This document shows, piece by piece, positions 1 through 7,995 of a stretch of 39,668 nt of DNA. The stretch's first letter is position 1, and each line of letters opens with the position of its first letter. The position numbers were made by a program, and so were the translations under genes. The stretch comes from JAFGOG01 sp034429215 (GTDB taxonomy: Bacteria > Chloroflexota > Anaerolineae > JAAYZQ01). Location: NCBI GenBank assembly GCA_034429215.1, contig DAOUGI010000114.1:1-39668 (forward strand), given 5' to 3'. The notes beneath the pieces were generated by a model that saw only the letters and a program-made list of their open reading frames with translations, was not told where the DNA came from and did no database searches.

Positions 1-336
1 GAACCGGCGGCCAGGCCGCCGTCCAGGGCGGGCGAGCCGATCCAGATCACTACGATCGACGTCGGGTCGGTCGAAGTGGGCAAGGGGATCGAGATGGCGA
101 AGACGGTGATCGCCACGCCGATGGAAGTGGCTACCGGCGAGCTGGCGGACATGTTCCCCCAACCATTGGTTATGCCCCAGGTGGACATGTCAAGCCTGGC
201 GCCGGCCGCAGACCAGACCATGATCAGCATGCCGGAACCGCCGCCGATGCCGGTGGTCGACTGGAGCGACATCGCTCCCCCGATGCCAGAGGTGCCAACT
301 ATCGAGGATATCCCCATCAACCGGGAGGGCGATTGA
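1..336 (+). CDS. C-terminal part of an unidentified protein (5' end outside window)
   Basis: The reading frame is open from the first base and ends at TGA 334-336, so this is the 3' end of a longer gene. The visible 111 residues are low in complexity and rich in Met, Pro, Val and Asp, with motifs such as MPEPPPMP and APPMPEVP. No domain is recognisable, so it looks like a disordered tail. It overlaps the murF-alr start by four bases (TTGA), which implies translational coupling within one operon. In dcw-type clusters the gene before murF is often murE or ftsI, so a penicillin-binding protein or ligase with an added tail is possible, but nothing visible proves it. A GTG at 76 could be read as a start, but no clear Shine-Dalgarno (SD) sequence precedes it and the frame stays open upstream. 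Confidence 0.6.
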   Translation, partial: EPAARPPSRAGEPIQITTIDVGSVEVGKGIEMAKTVIATPMEVATGELADMFPQPLVMPQVDMSSLAPAADQTMISMPEPPPMPVVDWSDIAPPMPEVPTIEDIPINREGD

Positions 337-2933
337 TCCGGCTGGCCGATCTGCTGGCGGCCACGGGTGGGACCGTTCACGGGCCGATCTTTGCCGAGAC
401 GTTCACCGACTTTTGCTACGACACCCGCGTGCTCAAGCCCGGCGAGCTGTTCCTGGCCGTCGTAGCCGACACGGGCGACGGCCATGATTATGTCCTGGAT
501 GCCGCCAGGCAAGGGGCGGCCGGCGTGCTCTGCCAGCGGCCGTTCGACCTGGCTCCCTACCAGGTCACCTGTGTGGTCGTGGACGACAGCCGACAGGCAC
601 TGCTCGACTGGGCGCGCTACATCCTGCGTCGTTTTGCCCCTCGCGTCGTGGGCATCACCGGTTCCAGCGGGAAAACGACGACCAAAGAGTTGACTGCGGC
701 GATCGTGGGCCAGCGCTATCCGGTTTTCCGCAATTATGGCAACTATAACGACCGGTATGGGTTGCCAATCGCCCTGGGACGCCTGACCCCGGAGCACCAG
801 GTCGCCGTCCTGGAGCTGGCCTGTGACAGTATGGACGAGATCCGCGAGCTAGCCACGCTCACCCGCCCTCAGATCGGCGTCGTCACGACGATCAACGAGA
901 CGCACCTGGCTTACTTGGGATCGCTGGAAGCGATCGCGGTGGAGAAAGGTCGCCTGGTAGAAGCGCTGCCCCCGGCGGCTGAAGGCGGAGTGGCCATCCT
1001 GAACTATGACGACCCACGGGTCCGAGCCATGGCAGCCCGCACCCGGGCGCGGGTCGTCACTTATGGCCTGGGGCCCGACGCCGACCTGGTCGCCGGGGCG
1101 GTGGAGGCCGGGCCAGAGGGGACGTCGTTCACCGTTTTCGTCAAGGATTTCTTCCCGGTGCCAGGGCTGAGGGGCAAACGCAAGCTGCGGGTTCAGATGT
1201 CTTTGCTCGGCCAGCACCACGTGTATGCCGCGCTGGCTGCGGTGGCGGTGGGGCTGACGCTGGGGGTGTCGTTGGACGAGGCGCTGTCGGCGCTGGCCGA
1301 GGCGCGGCCCCTGCCGGGGCGGCTGAACCCGCTGCCGGGGATTCACAAAACGGTGATCCTGGACGACAGTTTCAGCGCCAGCCTGGCCACGACACTGGCC
1401 GCCCTCGATACGCTGGCCTTGTTCAAAAGCGGAAGGCGCTGTGCCGTGTTGGGCGACCTGTCCGAGCTGGGGAGCATGGAAGAGGAGGCCTGTCGCCGGG
1501 TAGGCAAGCAGGCGGCGCAGGTGGCCGATCTGCTGGTGACGCAGGGGGATGGGAGCCAGCGGATCGCGCAGCATGCCCTGGCCCACGGGCTGTCTGCCAG
1601 TCAGGTGGTGATGACCTACACCGCCGAGGACACGCTGCGTGGCCTGGCGGGCCAGCTACGACCGGGCGATACGGTCCTGGTCAAGGGACCGGTCGAGTCA
1701 CGGATGGAGCAGGTGGTGGCCGGGCTGCTGGCCGAGCCTGAACAGGCGGCCGGGCTGCTGGTGCGGCAAACGGCCGGCTGGCAAAAGGCCCGGCTGCTCC
1801 GCCCCGGACGGCCTACCTGGGTGGAAGTAGACCTGGAGGCGATCGCTCACAATGTGCAGCGGATCGTGGAGATGGTCGGGGCCAAGGTGATGGTGATGGC
1901 CGTCTTGAAAGCCGACGGCTATGGCCACGGGGCGATCCGGGTGGCGCGGACGGCGTTGAACAACGGCGCTCGCTACCTGGGTGTGGCCAGCATCAACGAG
2001 GGAATAGTGCTGCGCCGGGCAGGCATCACCGCCCCGATCCTGGTGCTGGGCTATACGCCGGCCTGGCAGGCCAGGGAGCTGGTGCTAAACGGCCTGTCGG
2101 CTACGGTTTTTAACCTCGACGTAGCCCGGGCGCTGAGCCGGGCAGCCGCCGACCTCCCCGTCGTGGCGGACAGGCCGGGGAACGGGCGGGTGCTGACGCA
2201 CGTCAAGGTGGATACGGGCATGAGCCGGCTTGGCCTGCTGCCCGACGAGGTGCTGCCTTTTGTCCTGGAGCTGCAGAGGGTACCCAACCTGGCGGTGGAG
2301 GGGATCTTGACCCATTTTTCGGTGGCCGACAGCGACCCGGACTATACGCGGTGGCAGCTCGACCGCTTCCAGCAGGTGCTGGGGCTGCTGACCGAAGCAG
2401 GCATCCGCCCGCCGCTGGCCCACGCGGCCAATTCGGCGGCCATGCTAAGCTTGCCGGAGAGCCGCCTGGACATGGTCCGGCCGGGCATTGCACTGTATGG
2501 GCTGAATCCCTCGTGTCAGGTGCGCTGCCCGCCCGATTTCCGACCGGCCATGCGCTTTAAAACCCAGATCGCACAGGTCAAGACGCTGCCGTCTGGAAGT
2601 TATGTCAGCTATGGGAATACCTACCAAACCAGCGGCGAGCAACGCATCGCCGTCATTCCGGTGGGGTATGCCGATGGGTTTCGCCGGGCACCGCGCCATT
2701 GGGGGGCGGTTTTGGTACGGGGCCAGCGAGCGGCCATCGTGGGCCGGGTGTCGATGGATCAGACAATGATCGACGTGACGGCCATCCCCGGGGTACGCCA
2801 AGGCGACGAGGTCGTGCTCATCGGCGAGCAAGGGGACGAACAGATCACTGCCGAGGAAGTGGCAGAGCGGCTTGGGACGATCAGCTACGAAGTAGTGAGC
2901 GAAATTCTGGCTCGCGTCCCGCGAATTGTGTGA
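333..2933 (+). CDS. murF-alr: Bifunctional MurF ligase / alanine racemase fusion
   Basis: An 866-residue fusion of two cytoplasmic peptidoglycan-precursor enzymes. Residues about 1-480 are MurF, which adds D-Ala-D-Ala to UDP-MurNAc-tripeptide. It has the ATP loop GITGSSGKTTTKE (about 107-119), the Mur ligase signature NYNDRYGLP and the C-terminal VLVKGPVESRMEQVV. Residues about 490-866 are a fold-type III PLP alanine racemase: VLKADGYGHG carries the PLP lysine (about 526), VDTGMSRLG and THFSVAD follow, YVSYGNTY holds the catalytic tyrosine region (about 758), and GYADGF and GRVSMDQ complete the core. Both halves look intact. The start is TTG 333 (TTGATCCGG), preceded by GGGAGGG and overlapping the previous stop. 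The racemase makes the D-Ala that, after D-Ala-D-Ala ligation elsewhere, feeds the MurF half. Comparable fusions are known in Bacteroidetes. Confidence 0.95.
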   Translation: MIRLADLLAATGGTVHGPIFAETFTDFCYDTRVLKPGELFLAVVADTGDGHDYVLDAARQGAAGVLCQRPFDLAPYQVTCVVVDDSRQALLDWARYILRRFAPRVVGITGSSGKTTTKELTAAIVGQRYPVFRNYGNYNDRYGLPIALGRLTPEHQVAVLELACDSMDEIRELATLTRPQIGVVTTINETHLAYLGSLEAIAVEKGRLVEALPPAAEGGVAILNYDDPRVRAMAARTRARVVTYGLGPDADLVAGAVEAGPEGTSFTVFVKDFFPVPGLRGKRKLRVQMSLLGQHHVYAALAAVAVGLTLGVSLDEALSALAEARPLPGRLNPLPGIHKTVILDDSFSASLATTLAALDTLALFKSGRRCAVLGDLSELGSMEEEACRRVGKQAAQVADLLVTQGDGSQRIAQHALAHGLSASQVVMTYTAEDTLRGLAGQLRPGDTVLVKGPVESRMEQVVAGLLAEPEQAAGLLVRQTAGWQKARLLRPGRPTWVEVDLEAIAHNVQRIVEMVGAKVMVMAVLKADGYGHGAIRVARTALNNGARYLGVASINEGIVLRRAGITAPILVLGYTPAWQARELVLNGLSATVFNLDVARALSRAAADLPVVADRPGNGRVLTHVKVDTGMSRLGLLPDEVLPFVLELQRVPNLAVEGILTHFSVADSDPDYTRWQLDRFQQVLGLLTEAGIRPPLAHAANSAAMLSLPESRLDMVRPGIALYGLNPSCQVRCPPDFRPAMRFKTQIAQVKTLPSGSYVSYGNTYQTSGEQRIAVIPVGYADGFRRAPRHWGAVLVRGQRAAIVGRVSMDQTMIDVTAIPGVRQGDEVVLIGEQGDEQITAEEVAERLGTISYEVVSEILARVPRIV

Positions 2934-2949
2934 TGCCGAATGACTCTTC

Positions 2950-3126
2950 TTAAGCCTCGTCCTTCTTGACTTCTTCTTCTTCTTCTTCGGGTTCTTTCAC
3001 TGCCTTGCGAAAGCCGCTGATCGCTTTGCCCAAGGCAGGGCCAACATCGGCGATCTTGCCCACGCCGAAAATGAGAGCCACGATTATGGCGATGATCGCC
3101 AGCTCCTGCCACCCAAATCCACCCAT
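2950..3126 (-). CDS. tatA: TatA/E-type twin-arginine translocase subunit
   Basis: A 58-residue protein starting MGGFGWQELAIIAIIVALIF. The order is diagnostic of TatA/TatE: a short N-terminus, one membrane helix (about 8-24), the FGVGKIADVGPALGKAI hinge and amphipathic helix (FG followed by a P-x-LG-K motif), then a charged tail with six Glu and KKDEA. TatA oligomers form the passage for folded proteins in the Tat pathway, working with TatC, which is absent here. The start lies only three bases after the stop of the HEAT gene at 3130, so the two are probably co-transcribed from the promoter at 4727-4755. The gene is convergent with murF-alr, 16 b away, with no visible terminator. The Glu run and short length are within family range. 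Confidence 0.9.
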   Translation of the reverse strand: MGGFGWQELAIIAIIVALIFGVGKIADVGPALGKAISGFRKAVKEPEEEEEEVKKDEA

Positions 3127-3129
3127 CTG

Positions 3130-4695
3130 TTACGCTCCTATTTCAGATTTCTCGATACCCAATGCATCTAGATCGGACACCGCCGTGTCCAGGGCCCGGC
3201 GAACCATGGCCCGGATCAGCGGATGGTCGTGAGACGCGCCGCCGGCGAACCGTTGGGCCGCCACCAGGGCCAGACGGGCCTCGGCCTCGTCACCGGCGAG
3301 CAGCAGCCATTCGCTCATCGCCTCTAACCGCCGGCCGAACACCTGGGCCACTATTGGCTCGGCAAACAGCTCGGCGGCCAGGCGGGTGACCCACCTTTCC
3401 AGCCTCCTCGATTGGCTCCGCCGGTCGAGGAGCTGAGACAGCTCCTGCGCCGGCCGGATCACCGCCTCACCCTGGAGCATCCAGGTGGCAAACGCCGGGT
3501 GCTCCAGCAACCGACCTGAATCGCCGCTCAGATCCTGGTCACCTGGATCGAGCTGTGGCAAGCGCTTGAGCGGCAGCGCCCCAGCACCGGTCACATCCCA
3601 CAGCCAGGCACTGAACAGCCGGAGCGGCCCCGCAACCGGGATCTGCGTCTCGCGGTTACGGGCCAAGGCCTCAAGCACAAGCCGCCGGCCCAGATCAAAC
3701 GGCGCCTCCAGCATCAGCAGCACTCCGGAGCCGCCGGGCACCGGGACGTCGTGCACATGGCCCGGCTCTCGCCGGGGCGGCAGCATCAGCGCCGGCACCT
3801 GCTCGTGGCCCGCCGCTTCTACTGCGCCGGCCCGATCGCTCAACAGGACGTTGAGAAACTTGACCTGGGCTGCCGACCGGCTACCCCTGACGAACCACAC
3901 ACTCTGCCGCCCCAATCCATCCACCGGGCTAATCAGCGCCCGCCAATCGGAGCCGGGCGGCGACGCGGGCTCGAGTGGGACGCCAGCGAACTGCAGCTTG
4001 CGCAGCGATCGTTCGGCCAAGGGACGAAGATCGGGCGCAGTGGCCGGGATCAATGTCCGCAAGACGGACGCCGCCTCGGGCAGACGCAGAGTCGCGAGCG
4101 CCTGCAAGGCTCTGGCAGCGATCTCACCCCGCACGTCCTGGGCGATCATGCGCAGCAGCTCGACGGCCTGCCGGTCGCCAATGGCCTGCAAGGCTCCGAC
4201 GACGGCCAGGACGACATCGGGCTCTTGTCGATCCAGGCCCTGGACGAACTCGACCAGGACGGACGGATCCTGCTCCCCACGGGCCAATACTTCTTCCAGT
4301 GAGGAGAGCGCCACCCCCTCGGGGTTGGACAGGCCGGCAAGGAGATCTTCATCCGGCTCCTGGTCCAGAAATCGTTCCAGGATGGTCATGGCTCCGATAC
4401 GGCCTGGGTCGGTGTGTCCCGGCTCGAGCACAACCTGGCGCAACGCCCGGACGATCTCATCGCGGTCGAGGTAGGCAGCGACCGTGCCCAGCACTTCCAA
4501 CAGCCGGGGATCGGCCCGGTCCAAAGCCGGCAGGCTGCCGACGATGGCCGGGATGACCTGTGAACCCAGGGCAGCGATCTGCTGCGCCCGCCGCCTAAAG
4601 TCGGTGTCCGACGCGGAGGTGAGCATGTCGCGCAGATCGGCTTCGATCTGTCGCCGTTCATACAGCGTGGTGATGATCTTCTGACCGGCCGGCAC
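3130..4695 (-). CDS. HEAT-repeat protein of unknown function
   Basis: A 521-residue soluble protein with no signal peptide. Residues about 15-215 are helical-hairpin HEAT-like repeats, for example QIAALGSQVIPAIVGSLP, PDVVLAVVGALQAIGD and AARALQALATLRLPEAASVL. The C-terminal 300 residues are not a family I recognise: mixed alpha/beta segments (SDWRALISPVDGLGRQSVWF, GSGVLLMLEAPFDLGRRLV), then a helical end. HEAT arrays normally scaffold protein contacts. The start is GTG 4695, about 25 b after the start expected from the promoter at 4727-4755; an AGGAGG lies 11-16 b upstream, so the start is only moderately sure. tatA follows after 3 b. A partner role in Tat export is guilt by association only. 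Confidence 0.75.
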   Translation of the reverse strand: MPAGQKIITTLYERRQIEADLRDMLTSASDTDFRRRAQQIAALGSQVIPAIVGSLPALDRADPRLLEVLGTVAAYLDRDEIVRALRQVVLEPGHTDPGRIGAMTILERFLDQEPDEDLLAGLSNPEGVALSSLEEVLARGEQDPSVLVEFVQGLDRQEPDVVLAVVGALQAIGDRQAVELLRMIAQDVRGEIAARALQALATLRLPEAASVLRTLIPATAPDLRPLAERSLRKLQFAGVPLEPASPPGSDWRALISPVDGLGRQSVWFVRGSRSAAQVKFLNVLLSDRAGAVEAAGHEQVPALMLPPRREPGHVHDVPVPGGSGVLLMLEAPFDLGRRLVLEALARNRETQIPVAGPLRLFSAWLWDVTGAGALPLKRLPQLDPGDQDLSGDSGRLLEHPAFATWMLQGEAVIRPAQELSQLLDRRSQSRRLERWVTRLAAELFAEPIVAQVFGRRLEAMSEWLLLAGDEAEARLALVAAQRFAGGASHDHPLIRAMVRRALDTAVSDLDALGIEKSEIGA

Positions 4696-4726
4696 CCTGT
4701 GCTCTGCCCTCCTCTACGCAGCGGCC

Positions 4727-4755
4727 ATTATAGCACAGGTGATCGGCAAGGACAA
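4727..4755 (-). promoter_or_regulatory. Sigma70-type promoter for HEAT-tatA
   Basis: On the minus strand TTGTCC (4755-4750) and TATAAT (4732-4727) are separated by 17 b. Transcription should begin near 4720, about 25 b before the GTG at 4695. Confidence 0.75.
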
Positions 4756-4836
4756 GTCTGAGAAAATAGCAGGCCGGGCTAGGGTGTGTTTCAGGATTCT
4801 GGGTAAGCGCTTGCAAGGTGGCATTTCCCCCTCACC

Positions 4837-4863
4837 CCAGCCCTCTCCCCCAGGGGGAGAGGG
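4837..4863. repeat. Dispersed CCCTCTCCC inverted repeat
   Basis: CCCTCTCCCC (4841-4850) and GGGGAGAGGG (4854-4863) form a 10-b inverted repeat with a 3-b loop, preceded by CCCTCACCCCAG. The 13 bases CCAGCCCTCTCCC recur in the hairpin at 11474-11503, so this is a dispersed intergenic repeat. The rest of the 4696-4974 gap holds only the two divergent promoters. Confidence 0.75.
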
Positions 4864-4927
4864 AGCAGGCAGCCGTGGCATCCAGAAATGTGAAACGCAC
4901 CCTGAGATCAACTGCAGAAGGTGTAAG

Positions 4928-4956
4928 TTGCCAATTTGAGCAACAGGCGTTACAAT
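4928..4956 (+). promoter_or_regulatory. Sigma70-type promoter for the FxLYD protein
   Basis: TTGCCA (4928-4933) and TACAAT (4951-4956) are separated by 17 b. The expected transcription start, near 4963, leaves a very short leader before the ATGs at 4972 and 4975, and it rules out the TTG at 4936 as the translation start. Confidence 0.75.
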
Positions 4957-4974
4957 AACGGGCAGGGGGTGATG

Positions 4975-5967
4975 ATGGATCGACGCAGCCTGCGCAGGTT
5001 TTGCATGGGTATTGCCATCGGCGGCGGTTTAGCTCTGATGGTTTTGCTGTGCTTGGGGATAGCCCTGGTTCGGAGCGTTCGGCCGCTTTCGGGGTCGACT
5101 ACAGAGGCCAGGATCGCGGCTACCCAGTCCCCTGTTCCGCCGACCATTGAAACGCTTGCGCCTACGATAACGGCGACGCTCTTGCTGCCAACCGATACCC
5201 CTTTGCCCACCAACACACCACTGCCAACCGATACCCCTGTACCGCTGCCAACACTGACTAACACACCCGCATCTGGCGATATGCCGCCCCCACCACCACT
5301 GCCGCCTCCCGGCACGCCGCCAATAACCGACACGCCTACTCTATCGCCAACGCCTACCGAGACATCTACGCCCACCGACACACCTACACCCAGCCCTACC
5401 CCAGTGCCCCTTGCCGTCCAAGGATCGACGGTCTATGAGAATGCTGATGGAGATCTGCACGTCGTCGGCGAGGTGCTAAACAGCAGGAGCGGCAGCATCT
5501 GCAATGTGAAGATAGTGGGTACATTTTACGACACGGCAGACCAAGTCGTTGGCACCGGTTTTGTATATACGATGCTCGATATTGTTGGTGCCGGCGAGGC
5601 TGTGCCATTTGACCTGGTCTGGCTGGACCCGCCATCCAATGTTGATAGCTATGAACTGCAGGTTGAGTACGCAATCACCGATTCGGCGCCGATCCGAGTG
5701 GAGGTTGTAAGCCATCAGGGATCTACTTCAGGTGGCGACTATCACGTCCTCGGTGAGGTGCGAAACCAAAACACATTTACGGTCAACTCTGTCAGGGTTG
5801 TGGTCACTTTTTATAACGATCAAAGTGAAGTGCTGCGTACTGTCCTTTACTACACGGCCCTTGATACGCTTAGCTCGGGCCAGAAGGCGCCATTCGACGT
5901 CACGCTGCCAGATCCGCCGGATGATTTGGACTATTATGCGCTTGTTGCGGAGGCTGTCCGGCAATAG
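4975..5967 (+). CDS. Membrane-anchored surface protein with Thr/Pro stalk and two FxLYD-like domains
   Basis: A 330-residue protein. A basic N-terminus (MDRRSLRRF) precedes one hydrophobic segment (about 10-32) with no signal-peptidase site that I would trust, so it is probably an uncleaved anchor with the rest outside. Residues about 50-150 are a low-complexity Thr/Pro stalk with LPTDTPLPTNTP-type repeats; at DNA level the 18-mer at 5185-5202 recurs at 5221-5238. Two similar beta domains of about 85 residues follow. Each has a GEV.N pattern (LHVVGEVLNSRSG; YHVLGEVRNQNTF), a V..TFYD/N strand, and G/SGxxxPFD near the end, as in FxLYD domains. I chose ATG 4975 because AGGGGG (4964-4969) is correctly spaced; ATG 4972 is also possible. 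The function is unknown; such modules occur on cell surfaces. Confidence 0.8.
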   Translation: MDRRSLRRFCMGIAIGGGLALMVLLCLGIALVRSVRPLSGSTTEARIAATQSPVPPTIETLAPTITATLLLPTDTPLPTNTPLPTDTPVPLPTLTNTPASGDMPPPPPLPPPGTPPITDTPTLSPTPTETSTPTDTPTPSPTPVPLAVQGSTVYENADGDLHVVGEVLNSRSGSICNVKIVGTFYDTADQVVGTGFVYTMLDIVGAGEAVPFDLVWLDPPSNVDSYELQVEYAITDSAPIRVEVVSHQGSTSGGDYHVLGEVRNQNTFTVNSVRVVVTFYNDQSEVLRTVLYYTALDTLSSGQKAPFDVTLPDPPDDLDYYALVAEAVRQ

Positions 5968-5980
5968 GCAGATTTGGAGC

Positions 5981-6009
5981 TTGGCATCCTGCGCCAGTTC
6001 TGTTATAAT
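5981..6009 (+). promoter_or_regulatory. Sigma70-type promoter for ruvB
   Basis: TTGGCA (5981-5986) and TATAAT (6004-6009) are 17 b apart. Transcription near 6016 requires the ruvB start to be ATG 6031 and excludes the TTG at 5974. Confidence 0.85.
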
Positions 6010-6030
6010 GCAAGCGATGCGAGATACGTC

Positions 6031-7050
6031 ATGACAGAACGGGTTATCTCTCCCAAGAAAAAAGTCGAAGAAGTAGGGCTTGACGTCAGCCTGCGCCCTC
6101 AGCGCCTGGACGACTATATTGGCCAGGATCGGGTCAAGGAAAACCTGCGAATCCTGATCGAGGCTGCCACAGCGCGGGGTGAGCCACTGGATCATGTGTT
6201 GATCTATGGCCCGCCGGGCTTGGGCAAATCGACATTGGCCTACGTCCTGGCCAACGAGATGGGCGTCGGCTGCAAGATCACTGCCGGGCCGGCCATCGAG
6301 CGAGCCGGCGACCTGGCGGCCATTCTGACCAACCTTCACCAGGGCGACATACTGTTCATCGACGAGGTACACCGCCTGGGCCGGGTGGTGGAAGAGGTGC
6401 TTTACCCGGCCATGGAGGATTATGCCCTCGACATTGTGATCGGCAAAGGGCCAGGCGCCCGGAGTATCAGGCTCAAGCTGCCCAAGTTTACGATCATCGG
6501 CGCGACTACCCGCCTGGCACTGATGACGGCTCCCTTGCGCTCGCGGTTTGGCTCCGTCTACCGGCTCGATTTTTACGACCCGGAGGCGATGCAGATGATC
6601 GTCAACCGCTCGGCCAGCATCCTGGGCGTAGAGATTGACCGGGAGGGTGTGGAAGAGATAGCCCGGCGGGCGCGGGGCACACCGCGTGTTGCCAACCGTC
6701 TGCTAAAGCGGGTGCGTGACTATGCCCAGGTGCGGGCCGATGGTGTGATCACCCGCGTGGTGGCCGACGAAGCGCTGTCGCTGATGGAGGTCGATCCGCT
6801 GGGGCTGGACGACATTGACCGGCGGGTGATTCGCACTGTCATCGACAAGTTCGACGGTGGTCCGGTGGGCCTGGAGACGATTGCCGCTGCTCTGTCGGAG
6901 GAGGCGGACACGATCATGGACGTGGTAGAGCCGTACCTGTTGCAGCTCGGCTTTCTGGACCGGACGCCGCGGGGACGGGTCGCTACGCGGCGGGCGTATG
7001 AGCACCTGGGCATTCCCTACGAGCCGCGGGTGCAGCCCGGCCTGTTCTGA
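6031..7050 (+). CDS. ruvB: Holliday junction branch-migration ATPase RuvB
   Basis: A 339-residue AAA+ motor, the normal RuvB length. It drives branch migration of Holliday junctions with RuvA before RuvC cleavage. Visible are the Walker A GPPGLGKST (about 60-68), Walker B LFIDEVHRL (about 109), sensor 1 IGATTR, APLRSRFG with the arginine finger region, sensor 2 RGTPRVANRLL, and the C-terminal winged helix ending GRVATRRAYEHLG. All motifs are intact. Start ATG 6031 (MTERVISPKKK) matches family N-termini and follows the promoter at 5981-6009 by about 15 b of leader. ruvA and ruvC are not in the window, so the gene stands alone, as in several Chloroflexota. A strong bidirectional terminator follows. 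Confidence 0.97.
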   Translation: MTERVISPKKKVEEVGLDVSLRPQRLDDYIGQDRVKENLRILIEAATARGEPLDHVLIYGPPGLGKSTLAYVLANEMGVGCKITAGPAIERAGDLAAILTNLHQGDILFIDEVHRLGRVVEEVLYPAMEDYALDIVIGKGPGARSIRLKLPKFTIIGATTRLALMTAPLRSRFGSVYRLDFYDPEAMQMIVNRSASILGVEIDREGVEEIARRARGTPRVANRLLKRVRDYAQVRADGVITRVVADEALSLMEVDPLGLDDIDRRVIRTVIDKFDGGPVGLETIAAALSEEADTIMDVVEPYLLQLGFLDRTPRGRVATRRAYEHLGIPYEPRVQPGLF

Positions 7051-7055
7051 GAAAG

Positions 7056-7094
7056 AAAAGACTTCCAAAGTCCCAGAGACCTTGGAAGTCTTTT
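7056..7094. terminator. Bidirectional intrinsic terminator, ruvB / slipin
   Basis: AAAAGACTTCCAA (7056-7068) pairs perfectly with TTGGAAGTCTTTT (7082-7094). T-runs on both strands suit convergent termination of ruvB (+) and the slipin gene (-). Confidence 0.9.
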
Positions 7095-7106
7095 AGAAGC
7101 CCGTTC

Positions 7107-7877
7107 TTACTCCTTGGGCTTGTTGAGCATAGTGCCCAGGCCACCTAGGAACTCGATCGGCACCGGGAAAATGATCGTCGAGTTCTTCTCGACTGCAATC
7201 TCGGTCAGGGTCTGGAGGTAGCGGAGCTGGATGGCGGCCGGCTCTTGAGCGATGACCGCCGCCGCGTCCTGGAGTTGCTGGGCGGCCTGGAATTCGCCCT
7301 CGGCGTGGATGATCTTGGCCCGCTTCTCGCGCTCGGCCTCCGCCTGTCGGGACATGGACCGCTTCATCGTGTCGGGCAGCTCCACGTCTTTGACCTCGAC
7401 GATGCTGATCTTGATGCCCCACGGCTCTGTCTGCACGTCGATGATCTCCTGGAGTCGCTGGTTGATCTTGTCGCGGTGGATTAGCAACTCGTCCAGGTCG
7501 GACTGGCCCAGGACCGACCGCAGGCTGGTCTGGGCGATCTGGAAGGTGGCCCGGCGATAGTCTTCGACATTGACGATGGCGTCGATGGGGTTGACGATTC
7601 TGAAATAGCACACCGCATTGACTTTGACGGTCACATTGTCGCGGGTGATCGCTTCCTGAGCCGGGATATCCAAAGTTACCACCCGCTGGTCCAGCTTGAT
7701 CATCCGATCTATGAGCGGGATGATGAGCCTGAGTCCCGGCTTTCTCTCTGGCCTCTGGACGCGGCCCAGGCGAAAGACGACACCGCGCTCGTATTCCTGG
7801 ATGACCTTAACGGCCATAAAGAAAAAGAGCACCAGCAGAGCAAGAACGGCGATAGCGCCTAAAGACAGATTTTCCAT
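7107..7877 (-). CDS. Slipin / stomatin-like SPFH (band 7) membrane protein
   Basis: A 256-residue protein. A single N-terminal membrane segment (about 7-25, LGAIAVLALLVLFFF) is followed by the SPFH domain: YERGVVFRLGRV, PGLRLIIPLIDRM, LDQRVVTLDIPAQEAITRDN, then the helical AEAEREKRAKIIHAEGE coiled-coil part typical of slipins. These proteins oligomerise in the inner membrane and organise microdomains, often with an NfeD-type protein; no nfeD is adjacent. Start ATG 7877 is preceded four bases upstream by AGGGGGG; the GTG 21 b further up lacks such a site. It is transcribed alone from the promoter at 7918-7946. Confidence 0.93.
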   Translation of the reverse strand: MENLSLGAIAVLALLVLFFFMAVKVIQEYERGVVFRLGRVQRPERKPGLRLIIPLIDRMIKLDQRVVTLDIPAQEAITRDNVTVKVNAVCYFRIVNPIDAIVNVEDYRRATFQIAQTSLRSVLGQSDLDELLIHRDKINQRLQEIIDVQTEPWGIKISIVEVKDVELPDTMKRSMSRQAEAEREKRAKIIHAEGEFQAAQQLQDAAAVIAQEPAAIQLRYLQTLTEIAVEKNSTIIFPVPIEFLGGLGTMLNKPKE

Positions 7878-7917
7878 TATCCCCCCTATGTTGCGCACTC
7901 GCGCAGGTTATAGGATC

Positions 7918-7946
7918 ATTATACCGCGCTTGTCGGTGGAAGACAA
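7918..7946 (-). promoter_or_regulatory. Sigma70-type promoter for the slipin gene
   Basis: Minus strand TTGTCT (7946-7941), 17 b, TATAAT (7923-7918). The start near 7911 gives a leader of about 34 b. Confidence 0.8.
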
Positions 7947-7958
7947 GTATGTGGGCGT

Positions 7959-7980
7959 GGGGCGCACGGCCGTGCGCCCC
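7959..7980. repeat. Perfect GC-rich palindrome, copy 1
   Basis: GGGGCGCACGG is followed directly by its reverse complement, a 22-b perfect palindrome flanked by CTAC-like bases. A 28-b version lies at 39051-39078. It sits just after the ROK kinase stop at 7996. Confidence 0.9.
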
Positions 7981-7995
7981 TACAGGGTTGGGCTG

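Noticed and set aside
3485..4474. 329-codon frame on the plus strand
   Set aside because: Antisense to the HEAT gene that has promoter, start and coupled tatA; Ser/Arg-rich translation without motifs.
4936..4974. TTG 4936 as start of the FxLYD protein
   Set aside because: The codon lies between the -35 and -10 boxes, so it would not be in the mRNA.
5185..5410. CRISPR-like direct repeats
   Set aside because: The repeats are in frame and encode the Thr/Pro stalk of the surface protein; no spacers.
5974..6030. TTG 5974 as start of ruvB
   Set aside because: Upstream of the promoter; the extra 19 residues are absent from RuvB proteins.
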